From positions 62,001 to 126,000 of the forward strand of contig NZ_MDDV01000004.1 in NCBI RefSeq assembly GCF_001854885.1: DNA of 64,000 nucleotides, given 5' to 3'. The notes under the pieces were generated by a model. That model was not told the origin of the DNA. It saw nothing but the letters and a program-made list of their open reading frames with translations, and searched no databases. The position numbers and the translations under genes were made by a program. Of this stretch, positions 1 to 12,167 are shown one piece after another. The stretch is from Ensifer sp. LCM 4579. GTDB lineage: Bacteria; Pseudomonadota; Alphaproteobacteria; Rhizobiales; Rhizobiaceae. The stretch's first letter is position 1, and each line of letters opens with the position of its first letter.

Positions 1-1
1 T

Positions 2-586
2 TTTGCTGACTATACCTGGCCTTCGCGCAGCTCGACACGTCTCACCCAGACGCACCTGACCAAGTTCGGCAGGGGGCTGGATGCCGAGGGCAGGCTTTTC
101 GCCCTCGACGCCGATTTCTTCGAAATCATCTTGACTTCATGGCCCGTGCACATTTCGGCCACGGTAATCGACGCGCGGGACCTTGGGAGCGTCCGTTTCG
201 ACGAGCGCTTGCGACTGTCATCGGAAGACCAGATGTATTTCCTCCAATGCGCCCGCAAAACATCGAAGGTATGTTTTCGCAACGAGGTAACGATGCGGCT
301 CGACGACGGGCTTAACATCTTCCGTCGACAGCCCGTAGGGACGCGGGGTTTTTCCAGGAGCCGGATCTCAAATGCGTATTTTCACAGGCTCGTCCAGCCG
401 CTCGCCGACGCACGGTCCGATGCTGCGCAAACAAGGAACCGTGACCTTTTCCGAACCAATGTGCGGGATTTCGTTCGTTCCGAGGTGAAATCACTTATCT
501 TCAAACGGCGGGCGCATCCCTCTCTCTACTGGCCCGCCTGCCGTGTCTTCTTCGCCCGTTCCGTTCCCGAAACCTGTCCTTTATAG
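2..586 (+). CDS. Glycosyltransferase family 2-like protein, C-terminal part (5' end outside window)
   Basis: The open frame runs in from the left edge without a start, so only the last 194 residues are visible. The stretch SSEDQMYFLQCAR resembles the acceptor-side 'ED..' region of family 2 glycosyltransferases used in exopolysaccharide synthesis; the rest is basic and not informative. Stop is TAG at 584-586 and a RIME-like repeat follows directly. The N-terminal GT-A fold with its DxD motif would lie upstream, so the assignment rests on one short motif. It could be another nucleotide-sugar enzyme. Confidence 0.5.
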   Translation, partial: FADYTWPSRSSTRLTQTHLTKFGRGLDAEGRLFALDADFFEIILTSWPVHISATVIDARDLGSVRFDERLRLSSEDQMYFLQCARKTSKVCFRNEVTMRLDDGLNIFRRQPVGTRGFSRSRISNAYFHRLVQPLADARSDAAQTRNRDLFRTNVRDFVRSEVKSLIFKRRAHPSLYWPACRVFFARSVPETCPL

Positions 587-607
587 CGCCGGGCTATTCT
601 TGCGAAC

Positions 608-714
608 GCTACAGCGCCGCGCGTCTTTTCAGACGCGCAAAGGTCGCTGTAACGCTTGAATCTGCGCATCGAGCTTTCCGAAAATCGGGTACGATTTTCG
701 GGCCGATGCGCTAA
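608..714 (+). repeat. RIME-like palindromic repeat, copy 1 (two palindromes)
   Basis: Two adjacent inverted repeats are visible. The first is ACAGCG-CCGCGCGTCTTTTC-type with arms GCGCGTCT/AGACGCGC, flanked by CAGCG/CGCTG. The second is built on CGAAAATCG-GGTA-CGATTTTCG flanked by GCGCATCG/CGATGCGC. The same two modules recur inverted at 50705-50810, and the first module alone recurs near 10577 and 59022. The architecture fits the Rhizobium-specific intergenic mosaic element RIME1. Confidence 0.8.
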
Positions 715-859
715 ACTGAGCAGGTCCCGCAAAAGCGCCCCGCGGTCCGGCTGGCTGCCGAAGCCGCCGATGTTGCTCAGGCGCGTACAGGCGCACCGGT
801 CGATTCGCGAAAGTGCCTTTTCGGGTGTCTCGGCGGTGAATCCTGGGGCGTTCAGATGC

Positions 860-1894
860 TCAGGAATTGAGATCGATGCGCTCCAGCGCCACGCCATGCC
901 GGCTGCCGGCAAGATTATTCTTCCGCCCCGGCGTCAGGCAACCAAGCGACCGGAGAGTTTCGGCGACAGCCTTCTCGATCGGCGTGTGCGGCTCTTCGCC
1001 CAAGAGTGTGATGAGCCGATCGTTTCGCATTTCGATCGGCTCGCGCCAGAGGTAACGCATCTCCTTCAATTCCCGGAAGAAATGCACGAAGGGCGAGGCA
1101 GTTGCCACGAGCCACCAGGGGAAAGCCCGGACCTTGAGGTCTGGTCGTCCAAGGGCTCGGCGGATGGCGGCAATCATCTTCGTACCGTCGTCGTCGAAAA
1201 CGCCACGCATGTGATAGACGGCGAATCGCGGAAGGCTGTCCGCCCGCTCGATCAGGCGGATCATCGTTTCGGCCACGTCCGGCAAATAGGCCCACTGGTG
1301 GGCGATGCCCTTCCGGCCGGGATAGTTGATCGCCTTCAGCGTTTTTCCCGGTGTCACCAGGCCCTGGGAAAACCAGTTGTTCGCGGCATCCGGACCGAAG
1401 AAATCTCCGGCGCGCAGGATGATGACGCCGACGCCCCTGCCTGCAGCGGATTTCAGCCTCGCTTCCATCTCCCGGCGAATGGCGCCCTTGCCTGTCTGCG
1501 GGTACTGCGGCGAGTCTTCGGTGATGAGCGGAAATGCATCCGGTCCGAAATTGTAGACCGTACCCGGAAGGACGATGCGCGCGCCGACCGCCTCCGCCGC
1601 GGCGATCGTGTTGTCGAGCATCGGCAGCACCAGCTGACCCCAGTTGCGATAACCGGGCGGGTTTACCGCATGAATGATGAAGGATGCTCCTTCGGCCGCA
1701 ATCCGCATGGCTGCCGCATCCATGGCATCGCCTTGGATCCATTGGAAGTTCGGCTCCTTGTTCGCTGCATCCGCCGCCTTGCGGTGCAGGGCCCGGATTG
1801 TCCAGCCGCGCGCGTGCAGCCCTCGCGCGACCGTGCCGCCGATACCACCGGTGGCGCCCACCACGAGTACCGTTCTATCCTGTCTATCGGTCAT
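860..1894 (-). CDS. NAD(P)-binding epimerase/NmrA-type oxidoreductase
   Basis: The 344-residue protein has an N-terminal Rossmann motif GATGGIGG at residues 13-20, typical of extended or atypical short-chain dehydrogenases acting on nucleotide sugars or other small metabolites. Start ATG at 1894 is chosen because GGAG lies six bases upstream; an in-frame ATG at 1906 is possible. The open frame extends further upstream but would run through the divergent LysR gene. The gene is divergent from that LysR regulator with a 91-bp shared intergenic region holding a perfect inverted repeat, suggesting the regulator controls it. Substrate is unknown. Confidence 0.8.
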   Translation of the reverse strand: MTDRQDRTVLVVGATGGIGGTVARGLHARGWTIRALHRKAADAANKEPNFQWIQGDAMDAAAMRIAAEGASFIIHAVNPPGYRNWGQLVLPMLDNTIAAAEAVGARIVLPGTVYNFGPDAFPLITEDSPQYPQTGKGAIRREMEARLKSAAGRGVGVIILRAGDFFGPDAANNWFSQGLVTPGKTLKAINYPGRKGIAHQWAYLPDVAETMIRLIERADSLPRFAVYHMRGVFDDDGTKMIAAIRRALGRPDLKVRAFPWWLVATASPFVHFFRELKEMRYLWREPIEMRNDRLITLLGEEPHTPIEKAVAETLRSLGCLTPGRKNNLAGSRHGVALERIDLNS

Positions 1895-1958
1895 CTCTGT
1901 CTCCATCGGTTCGATGAACCAAGGATCACCGACATCCAGGATAAACGGAATTGTCGAA

Positions 1959-1975
1959 ATAGCTTTCCCAGCTAT
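1959..1975. promoter_or_regulatory. Candidate LysR operator (perfect inverted repeat)
   Basis: ATAGCT-TTCCC-AGCTAT is a perfect 6-bp inverted repeat with a 5-bp spacer. It lies between the divergent oxidoreductase and LysR genes, ending 10 bases before the LysR start codon. LysR-type regulators commonly bind AT-rich interrupted dyads in such positions and repress themselves. Binding is inferred. Confidence 0.5.
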
Positions 1976-1985
1976 ACTGAAATTT

Positions 1986-2888
1986 ATGAGCAAGTCCGAA
2001 CCGAGTTGGGATTTCCATCGCACATTTCTCATGGTGCTGCGTGAAGGATCGCTGTCCGCTGCCGCGCGCGAGCTTGGCTTGACACAGCCGACGGTCGGCC
2101 GCCACATCGACACATTGGAGACGGCGTTTGGATTTCCGCTGTTTACGCGCTCGCCGCACGGGCTGTTGCCGACGGAAGGGGCCTTGGAACTCAAGCCCTA
2201 TGCGGAAACCATGGCTGCCACGTCCGCAGCGCTGTTTCGTGCCGCTTCCGCCGCCCGGGACACGGTCGGTGGCACGGTGCGCATCAGCGCCAGCGAAGTG
2301 ATCGGCGTCGAGGTGCTGCCGCCGATCCTTGCGGACCTGCGGCGGCGCTATCCGGACCTGAACATGGAACTGTCCGCCTCGGACACGGTCGAAGATCTTT
2401 TGCGACAGGAGGCCGACATGGCCGTGCGCATGGTCGCGCCGGAGCAGGACGCGCTCGTCGCCCGCCACATCGGCGCCGTTCCGCTGGGCTTTCATGCGCA
2501 TTGCTCCTATCTCGACCGTCGCGGCGTTCCGGAAACGCTTGACGATCTCGCTCATCACGATCTCATCGGCTATGACAGGGAGACAGCGGCGATCCGCGCG
2601 ATCCTGGCGCGGACACCGAACCTTCCGACGGCGCGCTTTGCATTCAAGTCCGACAGCAATCTCGCCCAACTCGCCGCCATCCGGGCGGGTTTCGGCATCG
2701 GTATCTGCCAGAACGCGCTCGCCGCGCGCGAACCGAAACTCGTACAGGTGCTGCCGGACTGCTTCGACATGGCTCTCGAAACCTGGCTGGTCATGCACGA
2801 AAACCTTCGCACGACTCCGCGCTGCCGCGTTGCCTTCGATGCGCTGGCGGAGGGGCTGCAGAGATATATACGCGAACAAAACGGCTGA
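1986..2888 (+). CDS. LysR-family transcriptional regulator
   Basis: The 300-residue protein has the family length and layout. A winged helix-turn-helix spans about residues 8-67 (GSLSAAARELGLTQPTVGRH is the recognition helix region), and a periplasmic-binding-protein-like effector domain follows from about residue 90. ATG at 1986 is the natural start because it aligns with the family N-terminus, although no good Shine-Dalgarno is visible. It is divergent from the NAD-epimerase gene at 860-1894, its likely target, and converges on gyrA with a shared terminator. The effector is not predictable. Confidence 0.88.
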   Translation: MSKSEPSWDFHRTFLMVLREGSLSAAARELGLTQPTVGRHIDTLETAFGFPLFTRSPHGLLPTEGALELKPYAETMAATSAALFRAASAARDTVGGTVRISASEVIGVEVLPPILADLRRRYPDLNMELSASDTVEDLLRQEADMAVRMVAPEQDALVARHIGAVPLGFHAHCSYLDRRGVPETLDDLAHHDLIGYDRETAAIRAILARTPNLPTARFAFKSDSNLAQLAAIRAGFGIGICQNALAAREPKLVQVLPDCFDMALETWLVMHENLRTTPRCRVAFDALAEGLQRYIREQNG

Positions 2889-2950
2889 CGCCGCTTGCCC
2901 AAAAAATCGGGCAGATCGTCACCGATGGCGGAAAGAGAGCGACGAAGGAA

Positions 2951-2980
2951 AAAAGCCCGCCGAGTACAGCGGGCTTTTTC
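2951..2980. terminator. Bidirectional Rho-independent terminator (LysR gene / gyrA)
   Basis: The stem AAAAGCCCGC / GCGGGCTTTTT with loop CGAGTACA is flanked by A-rich sequence on the left and T-rich on the right, so it can end transcription in both directions. It sits between convergent genes ending at 2888 and 3007. Confidence 0.85.
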
Positions 2981-3006
2981 GTCCTGTCGCGACTGATATA
3001 TGGGGA

Positions 3007-5790
3007 TCAATCTTCCGCGTCGGCCGGAGGCTCGGCCACGATGGCCTCGCCGGCGGTCACGACTTCCTCGATCCCCTCGTCACCCTCCGGCTCGCTGATC
3101 CGTTCGACGGAGACCACTTTCTCGTCCTTTGCCGTCGAGAAGATCGTGACGCCCTTGGTGGCGCGGCTTGCCAGTCGAATGCCGTGGACCGGCACCCGGA
3201 TCAACTGTCCGCCGTTGGAAACGAGCATGATCTGGTCATTGTGCTCGATCGGGAATGCCGCGACCAGTTCGCCGATCTCGGCTGTCTTGGAGGTGTCGGT
3301 GGCGCGGATGCCCTTGCCGCCACGACCGGAGGTGCGGAAATCATAGGACGAGGACCGCTTGCCGAATCCCTTTTCCGAGAGAGTCAGCACGAACTGCTCG
3401 CGCGCCTTGAGTTCCTCGTAGCGTTCGTTGGTGAGTTCGCCGCCATTGGTGACCTCCTCGCCGACAAGTACGATCTCTTCGTCCTCGCCGGTCGTCGCCC
3501 GCCGTTCGGCCGCCGAACGGCGCAGATAGGCGGCACGTTCCCAAGGCTCGGCGACGACATGGGCGACGATCGCCATCGAGATGATCCGGTCGCCATCCCC
3601 GAGCGAAATGCCGCGGACGCCGATCGAATTGCGCCCCGCAAAAACACGTACGTCGGAGACGGGGAAGCGGATGCATTGGCCGAGGGCCGTCGTCAGCAGC
3701 ACGTCGTCGAATTCCGTGCAAGTGTCGACCGAGAGGATTTCGTCGCCCTCCTCGTCGAACTTCATCGCGATCTTGCCGTTGCGGTTGACCTGGACGAAAT
3801 CGGACAGCTTGTTGCGGCGGACGGTGCCGCGCGTCGTCGAGAACATGACGTCCAGGTTCTCCCAGGTCGTCTCGTCCTCGGGCAGCGGCATGATCGTGGT
3901 GATGCGTTCGCCGGGTTCGAGCGGCAGCATGTTGATCAGCGCCTTGCCGCGCGACTGCGGGGTGCCGATCGGCAGCCGCCAGACCTTCTCCTTGTAGACG
4001 ATGCCGCGCGAGGAGAAGAACAGGACCGGCGTGTGGGTGTTGGCCACGAATAGCCGGGTAACGAAATCCTCGTCCCGTGTCGCCATGCCGGAGCGACCCT
4101 TGCCGCCGCGGCGCTGCGCCCGATAGGTCGTCAGCGGCACGCGCTTGATGTAGCCGAGATGCGACACGGTAACCACCATGTCCTCGCGGGCGATCAGATC
4201 CTCGTCGTCCATGTCCGGACCGCCATCGGCGATCTCGGTGCGGCGCGGCGTGCCGAATTCGTCGCGGACGGCGGCAAGCTCGTCCTTGACGATCTGCATG
4301 ATTCTGAGCCGCGAGGAGAGGATGTCGAGATAATCCCGGATTTCCTCGCCGATCTTGTTGAGCTCTCCGCCGATCTCGTCCCGGCCAAGCGCGGTCAGAC
4401 GCTGCAGGCGGAGGTCGAGAATGGCACGCGCCTGCTCTTCCGAGAGATTGTAGGTGCCGTCGTCGTTGATCCGGTGACGCGGATCGTCGATCAGCCGGAT
4501 CAGCGCATCGACCTCATGGGCCGGCCAGCGGCGTTCCATCAGCTGCTCGCGCGCGCTCTGCGGATCGGGTGCGTGGCGGATGAGCTTGATCACTTCGTCG
4601 ATATTGGCGACGGCGATGGCGAGGCCGACCAGGACATGCGCCCGCTCGCGCGCCTTGCGCAGCAGGTATTTCGTTCGCCGGCTAACGACGTCCTCGCGGA
4701 ACGAGACGAAGGCGCGCAGCATGTCGAGCAGCGTCATCTGCTCCGGCTTGCCGCCGTTCAGCGCCACCATGTTGCAGCCGAAGGAGGTCTGCAGCGGCGT
4801 GTAGCGGTAAAGCTGGTTGAGAATGACATCGGCATTGGCATCGCGCTTCAGCTCGATCACGACGCGGTAGCCTTGCCGGTCCGACTCGTCGCGGAGATCC
4901 GAGATGCCCTCGATGCGCTTCTCGCGCACCAGCTCGGCCATCTTCTCGATCATCGTCGCCTTGTTCACCTGATAGGGAATCTCGGTGATGATGATCTGTT
5001 CGCGGTCGCCGCGCATCGGCTCGATATGGGCGCGCCCGCGCATGATCACGGAGCCGCGGCCGGTCTCATAGGCCTGGCGGATGCCGGCACGGCCGAGGAT
5101 CAGCGCCCCCGTCGGAAAGTCGGGACCGGGAATGATCTGCATCAGCTCCGGCAGTTCGATTGCCGGATCGTCGATCAGCGCGATGCAGCCGTCGATGACT
5201 TCGCCGAGATTGTGCGGCGGAATGTTGGTCGCCATGCCGACGGCGATGCCGCCGGCGCCATTGACGAGCAGGTTCGGAAATTTCGCCGGGACGACGACGG
5301 GTTCCTGCAGGGTGCCGTCGTAGTTCTCGCGGAAATCGACCGTTTCCTTGTCGAGATCGTCGAGCAGCGAATGGGCGGCCTTTTGCAGCCGGCATTCGGT
5401 GTAGCGCTCGGCCGCAGGCGGGTCGCCGTCCACCGAGCCGAAATTGCCCTGGCCGTCGATCAGCGGCAGTCTCAGTGACCAGTCCTGCGCCATGCGCGCC
5501 AGCGCGTCGTAGATCGCCATGTTGCCGTGCGGATGGTATTTACCCATCACGTCACCGGTGACGCGCGCGCATTTGACGTATTTCTTGTTCCAGTCGATGC
5601 CGAGTTCACTCATCCCGTAGAGGATGCGCCGGTGGACCGGCTTCAGCCCGTCGCGCACATCGGGAAGCGCGCGTGAGACGATCACGCTCATGGCGTAATC
5701 CAGGTAGGACCGCTGCATTTCCTCGATGATGGAAATCGGCTCGATGCCTGGCGGAGTCTTTCCGCCGCCGGGAGTGCTTTGTTCAGTCAA
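3007..5790 (-). CDS. gyrA: DNA gyrase subunit A
   Basis: GyrA is the breakage-reunion subunit of DNA gyrase, which introduces negative supercoils as GyrA2GyrB2. The 927-residue product has the winged-helix/tower part with catalytic Tyr130 (ERYTECRL), the coiled-coil arm, the GyrA-box QRRGGKG and a C-terminal beta-pinwheel. It is longer than the 875-residue E. coli protein, partly from an acidic insert before the last pinwheel blades. The quinolone-determining region reads [13 protein letters not shown]: with an offset of 8 from E. coli numbering, Asp82 is Asn90, Ser83 is Met91 and Asp87 is Asp95. Translation starts with TTG at 5790, because an in-frame stop lies just upstream and the next ATG would remove conserved residues. 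Confidence 0.97.
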   Translation of the reverse strand: MTEQSTPGGGKTPPGIEPISIIEEMQRSYLDYAMSVIVSRALPDVRDGLKPVHRRILYGMSELGIDWNKKYVKCARVTGDVMGKYHPHGNMAIYDALARMAQDWSLRLPLIDGQGNFGSVDGDPPAAERYTECRLQKAAHSLLDDLDKETVDFRENYDGTLQEPVVVPAKFPNLLVNGAGGIAVGMATNIPPHNLGEVIDGCIALIDDPAIELPELMQIIPGPDFPTGALILGRAGIRQAYETGRGSVIMRGRAHIEPMRGDREQIIITEIPYQVNKATMIEKMAELVREKRIEGISDLRDESDRQGYRVVIELKRDANADVILNQLYRYTPLQTSFGCNMVALNGGKPEQMTLLDMLRAFVSFREDVVSRRTKYLLRKARERAHVLVGLAIAVANIDEVIKLIRHAPDPQSAREQLMERRWPAHEVDALIRLIDDPRHRINDDGTYNLSEEQARAILDLRLQRLTALGRDEIGGELNKIGEEIRDYLDILSSRLRIMQIVKDELAAVRDEFGTPRRTEIADGGPDMDDEDLIAREDMVVTVSHLGYIKRVPLTTYRAQRRGGKGRSGMATRDEDFVTRLFVANTHTPVLFFSSRGIVYKEKVWRLPIGTPQSRGKALINMLPLEPGERITTIMPLPEDETTWENLDVMFSTTRGTVRRNKLSDFVQVNRNGKIAMKFDEEGDEILSVDTCTEFDDVLLTTALGQCIRFPVSDVRVFAGRNSIGVRGISLGDGDRIISMAIVAHVVAEPWERAAYLRRSAAERRATTGEDEEIVLVGEEVTNGGELTNERYEELKAREQFVLTLSEKGFGKRSSSYDFRTSGRGGKGIRATDTSKTAEIGELVAAFPIEHNDQIMLVSNGGQLIRVPVHGIRLASRATKGVTIFSTAKDEKVVSVERISEPEGDEGIEEVVTAGEAIVAEPPADAED

Positions 5791-6114
5791 TGTCGATCAC
5801 GATCTTTGTTCAGAATCAGTCGGTTCTTTATAGCCGAATGCGGCTTCGCGCGCCAATTTCGCGCCAATTCGGCGTGAGGTTTTGAACAGTCTTTCGCCGC
5901 CGGGTCGGGCATTTTCGAGGCAAGTGTGCCGTGCCGGTTTAAGCCATCGTGGTGCGCTTGGCCACTGAAATCGACTTCGGGAGTCACCGGTGGTTCAAAG
6001 CGCTGCAACGGCCTCCGAGGGTCCCTTTCGTCGGCGCTTGGCCTGCCTCTTTCCAAGCGCGCGTGGCTTGCCTAACAATGCGGCTCTACAACCCGGACCA
6101 GCCGGGGGCGTAAA

Positions 6115-6123
6115 GGGGGGGGG
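6115..6123 (+). repeat. G9 homopolymer in the ribosome-binding region of marC
   Basis: Nine consecutive G residues end five bases before the marC start codon and must overlap its Shine-Dalgarno. Length change by slippage could alter translation initiation; this is inference only. Confidence 0.5.
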
Positions 6124-6127
6124 ACGG

Positions 6128-6757
6128 ATGTTCGATATCGACCTGTTGATCAATGCGCTGACGACGCTGCTCGTCACGCTGGACCCGCCGGGTCTGGCGC
6201 CGATCTTCTTGAGCCTCACCGTCGGCTTGAACCGGCAGCAGCGCTTCCAGGTGGCCACACGCGGTTCGCTGATCGCGTTCTTCATCCTTGCGGCCTTCGC
6301 CCTTTTCGGTGACGGCATTCTCGGCCTGCTCGGCATCTCGATCGGTGCCTTCCGGATCGCCGGCGGCCTGCTGCTGTTCTGGATCGCCTTCGAGATGATC
6401 TTTGAACGGCGCCAGGAGCGAAAGGAAAAGACCGGCGAGGCTGCCGTTACCAGGGATCACATCCACAATATCGCCGTTTTCCCGCTTGCCCTGCCGCTGA
6501 TCGCCGGACCGGGGGCGATTTCGGCAACCATCCTGCTCGGCAGCTCCTTTCCCTCCGTCCTCGAGCGCGTGCAGCTTCTCACGGTCATCGCGGTCTCGAT
6601 GGCGCTTCTGTTCCTGGCTCTGGTGATCGCCGAACGGGTCGACCGCTTTCTCGGCGTCACCGGCCGGGCGATCCTCACCCGCCTGCTCGGCGTCATCCTT
6701 GCGGCACTCGCGGTGCAATTCGTCGTCGACGGCGTGCGCGCTGCGTTTGGCATCTGA
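6128..6757 (+). CDS. MarC/UPF0056 family integral membrane protein
   Basis: The 209-residue protein is strongly hydrophobic with about six predicted membrane helices. It carries the family features LDPPGLAPIF near the N-terminus and a repeat-like FPLALPLIAGPGAIS in the second half. MarC proteins are inner-membrane proteins of unknown transport activity; despite the name, a role in multiple antibiotic resistance is not established. ATG at 6128 follows a G-rich run that serves as Shine-Dalgarno. It stands alone between gyrA and ssb. Confidence 0.88.
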   Translation: MFDIDLLINALTTLLVTLDPPGLAPIFLSLTVGLNRQQRFQVATRGSLIAFFILAAFALFGDGILGLLGISIGAFRIAGGLLLFWIAFEMIFERRQERKEKTGEAAVTRDHIHNIAVFPLALPLIAGPGAISATILLGSSFPSVLERVQLLTVIAVSMALLFLALVIAERVDRFLGVTGRAILTRLLGVILAALAVQFVVDGVRAAFGI

Positions 6758-6771
6758 TCGTTCGCGAAAAG

Positions 6772-6800
6772 CAAACGGCCCGCTTGAAGCGGGCCGAACG
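6772..6800 (-). terminator. Rho-independent terminator of ssb
   Basis: The stem CGGCCCGCTT / AGCGGGCCG has a two-base loop at 6776-6796. Read on the minus strand it is followed by TTTGCTTTTC, so it fits as terminator for ssb; it may also stop marC transcription. Confidence 0.75.
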
Positions 6801-6856
6801 GATTCTGCTTGAAAGCACGCGCGGCGCCGAAGACACCAGGCAGCGCCGCCGCCCGT

Positions 6857-7372
6857 TCAGAACGGAATGTCGTCGTCGAGATCGCGCGAGAAGTTGCCGC
6901 CGCCCTGATTCGGCTGGCCGCCGGCGCGTCCGCCGGAGGATTGCCGCGGCTGGTCGTATTCCTCGTAACCGCCGCCGCCGCCGAAGTCGCTGCCGCCACG
7001 GTTGGCCCCGCCGCCCTCGCCGCGACCGTCGAGCATCGTCAGGGTCGAGTTGAAGCCCTGCAGCACCACTTCCGTCGTGTAGCGGTCATTGCCGTTCTGG
7101 TCCTGCCATTTGCGGGTCTGCAGCTGCCCTTCGATGTAGAGCTTGGCGCCCTTCTTCACATATTGCTCGACGACCTTGCAGAGGCCCTCGTTGAAGACGA
7201 CGACGGTGTGCCACTCCGTCTTCTCGCGGCGCTCGCCGGTGTTGCGGTCGCGCCAGGTTTCGGAGGTTGCGATGCGCAGGTTGGCGATCGGCCGACCGTC
7301 CTGCGTGCGCCGGATTTCCGGGTCGGCCCCGACATTTCCGATCAAGATCACCTTGTTGACGCTGCCAGCCAT
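6857..7372 (-). CDS. ssb: Single-stranded DNA-binding protein
   Basis: SSB coats single-stranded DNA in replication, recombination and repair and recruits partners through its C-terminal tip. The 171-residue product begins with the OB-fold ([15 protein letters not shown], then WHTVVVFNE), continues through a Gly/Gln-rich linker from about residue 118, and ends with the acidic tip DDDIPF that binds partner proteins. It is transcribed divergently from uvrA, and a LexA box between them suggests SOS induction of both. Confidence 0.97.
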   Translation of the reverse strand: MAGSVNKVILIGNVGADPEIRRTQDGRPIANLRIATSETWRDRNTGERREKTEWHTVVVFNEGLCKVVEQYVKKGAKLYIEGQLQTRKWQDQNGNDRYTTEVVLQGFNSTLTMLDGRGEGGGANRGGSDFGGGGGYEEYDQPRQSSGGRAGGQPNQGGGNFSRDLDDDIPF

Positions 7373-7496
7373 ATCACTTTTCCCGTGCTTGCCGCCGAAC
7401 CGCCGGCCCGGCTTTCCGATGTCTCAAGAGCGCGCATCTTAACGGCCCGCCGCCGTCGATACGCCCCGCTCCGCGCGTAATCCACAGCTGATATTT

Positions 7497-7511
7497 GTTC
7501 TTTTTTTGTTC
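7497..7511. promoter_or_regulatory. LexA (SOS) box between ssb and uvrA
   Basis: GTTC-TTTTTTT-GTTC is an exact match to the alphaproteobacterial LexA operator GTTC-N7-GTTC. It sits in the 264-bp divergent promoter region, 125 bp before the uvrA start and 124 bp before the ssb start. SOS control of uvrA and ssb is established in related bacteria. Confidence 0.9.
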
Positions 7512-7636
7512 TAGCGATTGCCTATTATCCTGTCAACCGAATCGCAATTGATTGGCCTCTTTCCCGTTTGCGCCTCGACATGGGCGCAGTCGTCATTACA
7601 TAGGGGGCTTCAAACGACCTGCAAAGCTGGCTTCCG

Positions 7637-10558
<2,922 letters not shown>

Positions 10559-10576
10559 ACGGTGGCTCAGGCCCAT

Positions 10577-10625
10577 GGCGCCGCGCGTCTTTTCAGACGC
10601 GCAAAGATCGCTGTCGCATTTTGAA
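10577..10625 (+). repeat. RIME-like repeat, partial copy 2 (first palindrome only)
   Basis: GCGCCGCGCGTCTTTTCAGA continues into CGCGCAAAGATCGCTGT and matches the first module of the element at 608-714 with few changes. The second palindrome is missing. It lies between uvrA and the DUF72 gene. Confidence 0.75.
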
Positions 10626-10668
10626 TTGCTAGATAACTGCCCCCGCACCGCGGGCTGAGGAGGAGACG

Positions 10669-11472
10669 ATGGCAGAAACCGGAACGATCCGCGTCGGCAT
10701 TGGCGGCTGGACCTTCGAGCCGTGGGAAAGCAGCTTTTACCCTTCCGACCTCCCGAAGAAGCGGCAGCTGGAATATGCCGGCAAGGAACTGCGCACCATC
10801 GAGGTCAACGGCACCTATTACAGTTCGCAGAAGCCGGCGACCTTTGCCAAATGGGCCTCGGAGGTGCCGGACGGTTTCATCTTCTCGCTGAAGGCGAGCC
10901 GTTTCGTGACAAACCGCAAGGTCCTCTCCGAGGCCGGCGAATCGATGCAGCGGTTCCTGACCCAGGGTCTGACGGAACTGGGCAATCACCTCGGTCCGAT
11001 TCTCTGGCAGTTCGCCGCCACCAAGAAATTCGAGCCCGACGATTTCGAGAGATTTTTGAAGCTGCTGCCGGAGAAGCAGGATGGATTGAAGCTCCGTCAC
11101 GTGGTCGAGGTTCGCCACCCCTCCTTCCAGACGCCGGATTTCGTCGAGATGCTCGACAGGTACAAGGTGGCGGTGGTGCTCGCCGAGCATGCGGACTATC
11201 CGATGATCGCCGATGTCACCGCCGACTTCGTCTATGCCCGGCTGCAGAAGGGCAGCGACGACGTGGAATCCTGCTATCCCGCAAAAGCCCTCGATCTTTG
11301 GGCCGAGAGGCTCCAGACCTTTGCCGCGGGACGTGAGCCGGACGGTCTCGAAAAGAGCGCGCCGGAGCGAAAGGCGGAAAGCCGGCCGCGCGACGTCTTT
11401 GCCTTCTTCATCAGTTCGGGCAAGGTCAACGCGCCGAACGGTGCGCGGGAGTTGCAGAAGCGCGTCGATTGA
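10669..11472 (+). CDS. DUF72 (YecE-like) family protein
   Basis: The 267-residue protein starts with IRVGIGGWTFEPWESSFYP, the hallmark N-terminus of the DUF72 TIM-barrel family, and has NGTYYSSQKPATFAKWA and FSLKASRFVTN in the expected order. Biochemical function is unknown; the fold resembles sugar-phosphate isomerases or endonuclease IV-like barrels. Shine-Dalgarno GAGGAGG precedes ATG at 10669. It stands between uvrA and nrdJ with no close partner gene. Confidence 0.88.
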   Translation: MAETGTIRVGIGGWTFEPWESSFYPSDLPKKRQLEYAGKELRTIEVNGTYYSSQKPATFAKWASEVPDGFIFSLKASRFVTNRKVLSEAGESMQRFLTQGLTELGNHLGPILWQFAATKKFEPDDFERFLKLLPEKQDGLKLRHVVEVRHPSFQTPDFVEMLDRYKVAVVLAEHADYPMIADVTADFVYARLQKGSDDVESCYPAKALDLWAERLQTFAAGREPDGLEKSAPERKAESRPRDVFAFFISSGKVNAPNGARELQKRVD

Positions 11473-11990
11473 GGCCCGCCCTGCGGCATGTCTCCACGGG
11501 CCGGGCTGGGCTCTTCCGAGAAGTGGATGGCCTGGGCCTGTCATGGGCGCGCGTCATGCGGCGGTCGCGAATCGGGCGCATCACATCGCGGCTCGGCGTG
11601 CAATCGCGAGTGGCGCTGCACCGTCTCCCTACCCCTTATTTTTACCCCTGAAAAATTCGATTTCCCGGTTGCAGCTTCGCCGCCAGCGCAGACAACCGGC
11701 GGAAGTGCCTGATTTTCAACGACTTGATTAATGTCCCCGTTTTCCACAAGCGATCCACACAAGATATAGGGGCCAAACTTCCGTCACAAACCACCCCTTG
11801 ACGCTAGGCGCCGATTCACGGTTAATGGATTTCACGTTGCGACGGCGGCGGACCGGGTAGTCAAGCGGCCGGTTCATCCCCCCAAATCGTCGGTTCTGAC
11901 CAGCGGCCAAGCGGATAATCCCCGTGAGGCGGCAATGGCGGAGCTTTGCGCGGTTGCGGGTGCTGCCGGAGCGATATTCGGACTGGCGTA
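11473..11990. other. Gene-free stretch upstream of nrdJ
   Basis: No convincing coding frame, RNA or repeat is visible here. Short frames lack ribosome-binding sites and protein-like composition. The part from about 11990 holds the nrdJ control region, annotated separately. Confidence 0.5.
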
Positions 11991-12002
11991 AACAAGCTGT
12001 TA

Positions 12003-12018
12003 ATACTATATTTAGCGT
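12003..12018. promoter_or_regulatory. NrdR box-like site 1 upstream of nrdJ
   Basis: ATACTATATTTAGCGT matches 9 of 10 positions of the NrdR core CwATATATwG. Its core starts exactly 31 bp before that of a second site, which is the three-turn spacing of tandem NrdR boxes. Confidence 0.65.
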
Positions 12019-12033
12019 TTGCAGCCAGAATAA

Positions 12034-12049
12034 TCACTAGATACAGGGT
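12034..12049. promoter_or_regulatory. NrdR box-like site 2 upstream of nrdJ
   Basis: TCACTAGATACAGGGT matches 8 of 10 positions of the NrdR core. Taken with site 1 at 31-bp spacing it suggests repression of nrdJ by the nucleotide-sensing regulator NrdR when dNTPs are ample. Confidence 0.55.
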
Positions 12050-12167
12050 TGCCCAGGGCTTGGGTTTCCTAAAATGGACGAAAGCTGGAACTGGCTGCGG
12101 AACGCTTGCGGCCGGGCGGGGTTAACTGCGCTCAAATCGGCGCGAAGGCAATAAGGGACACGGGACA

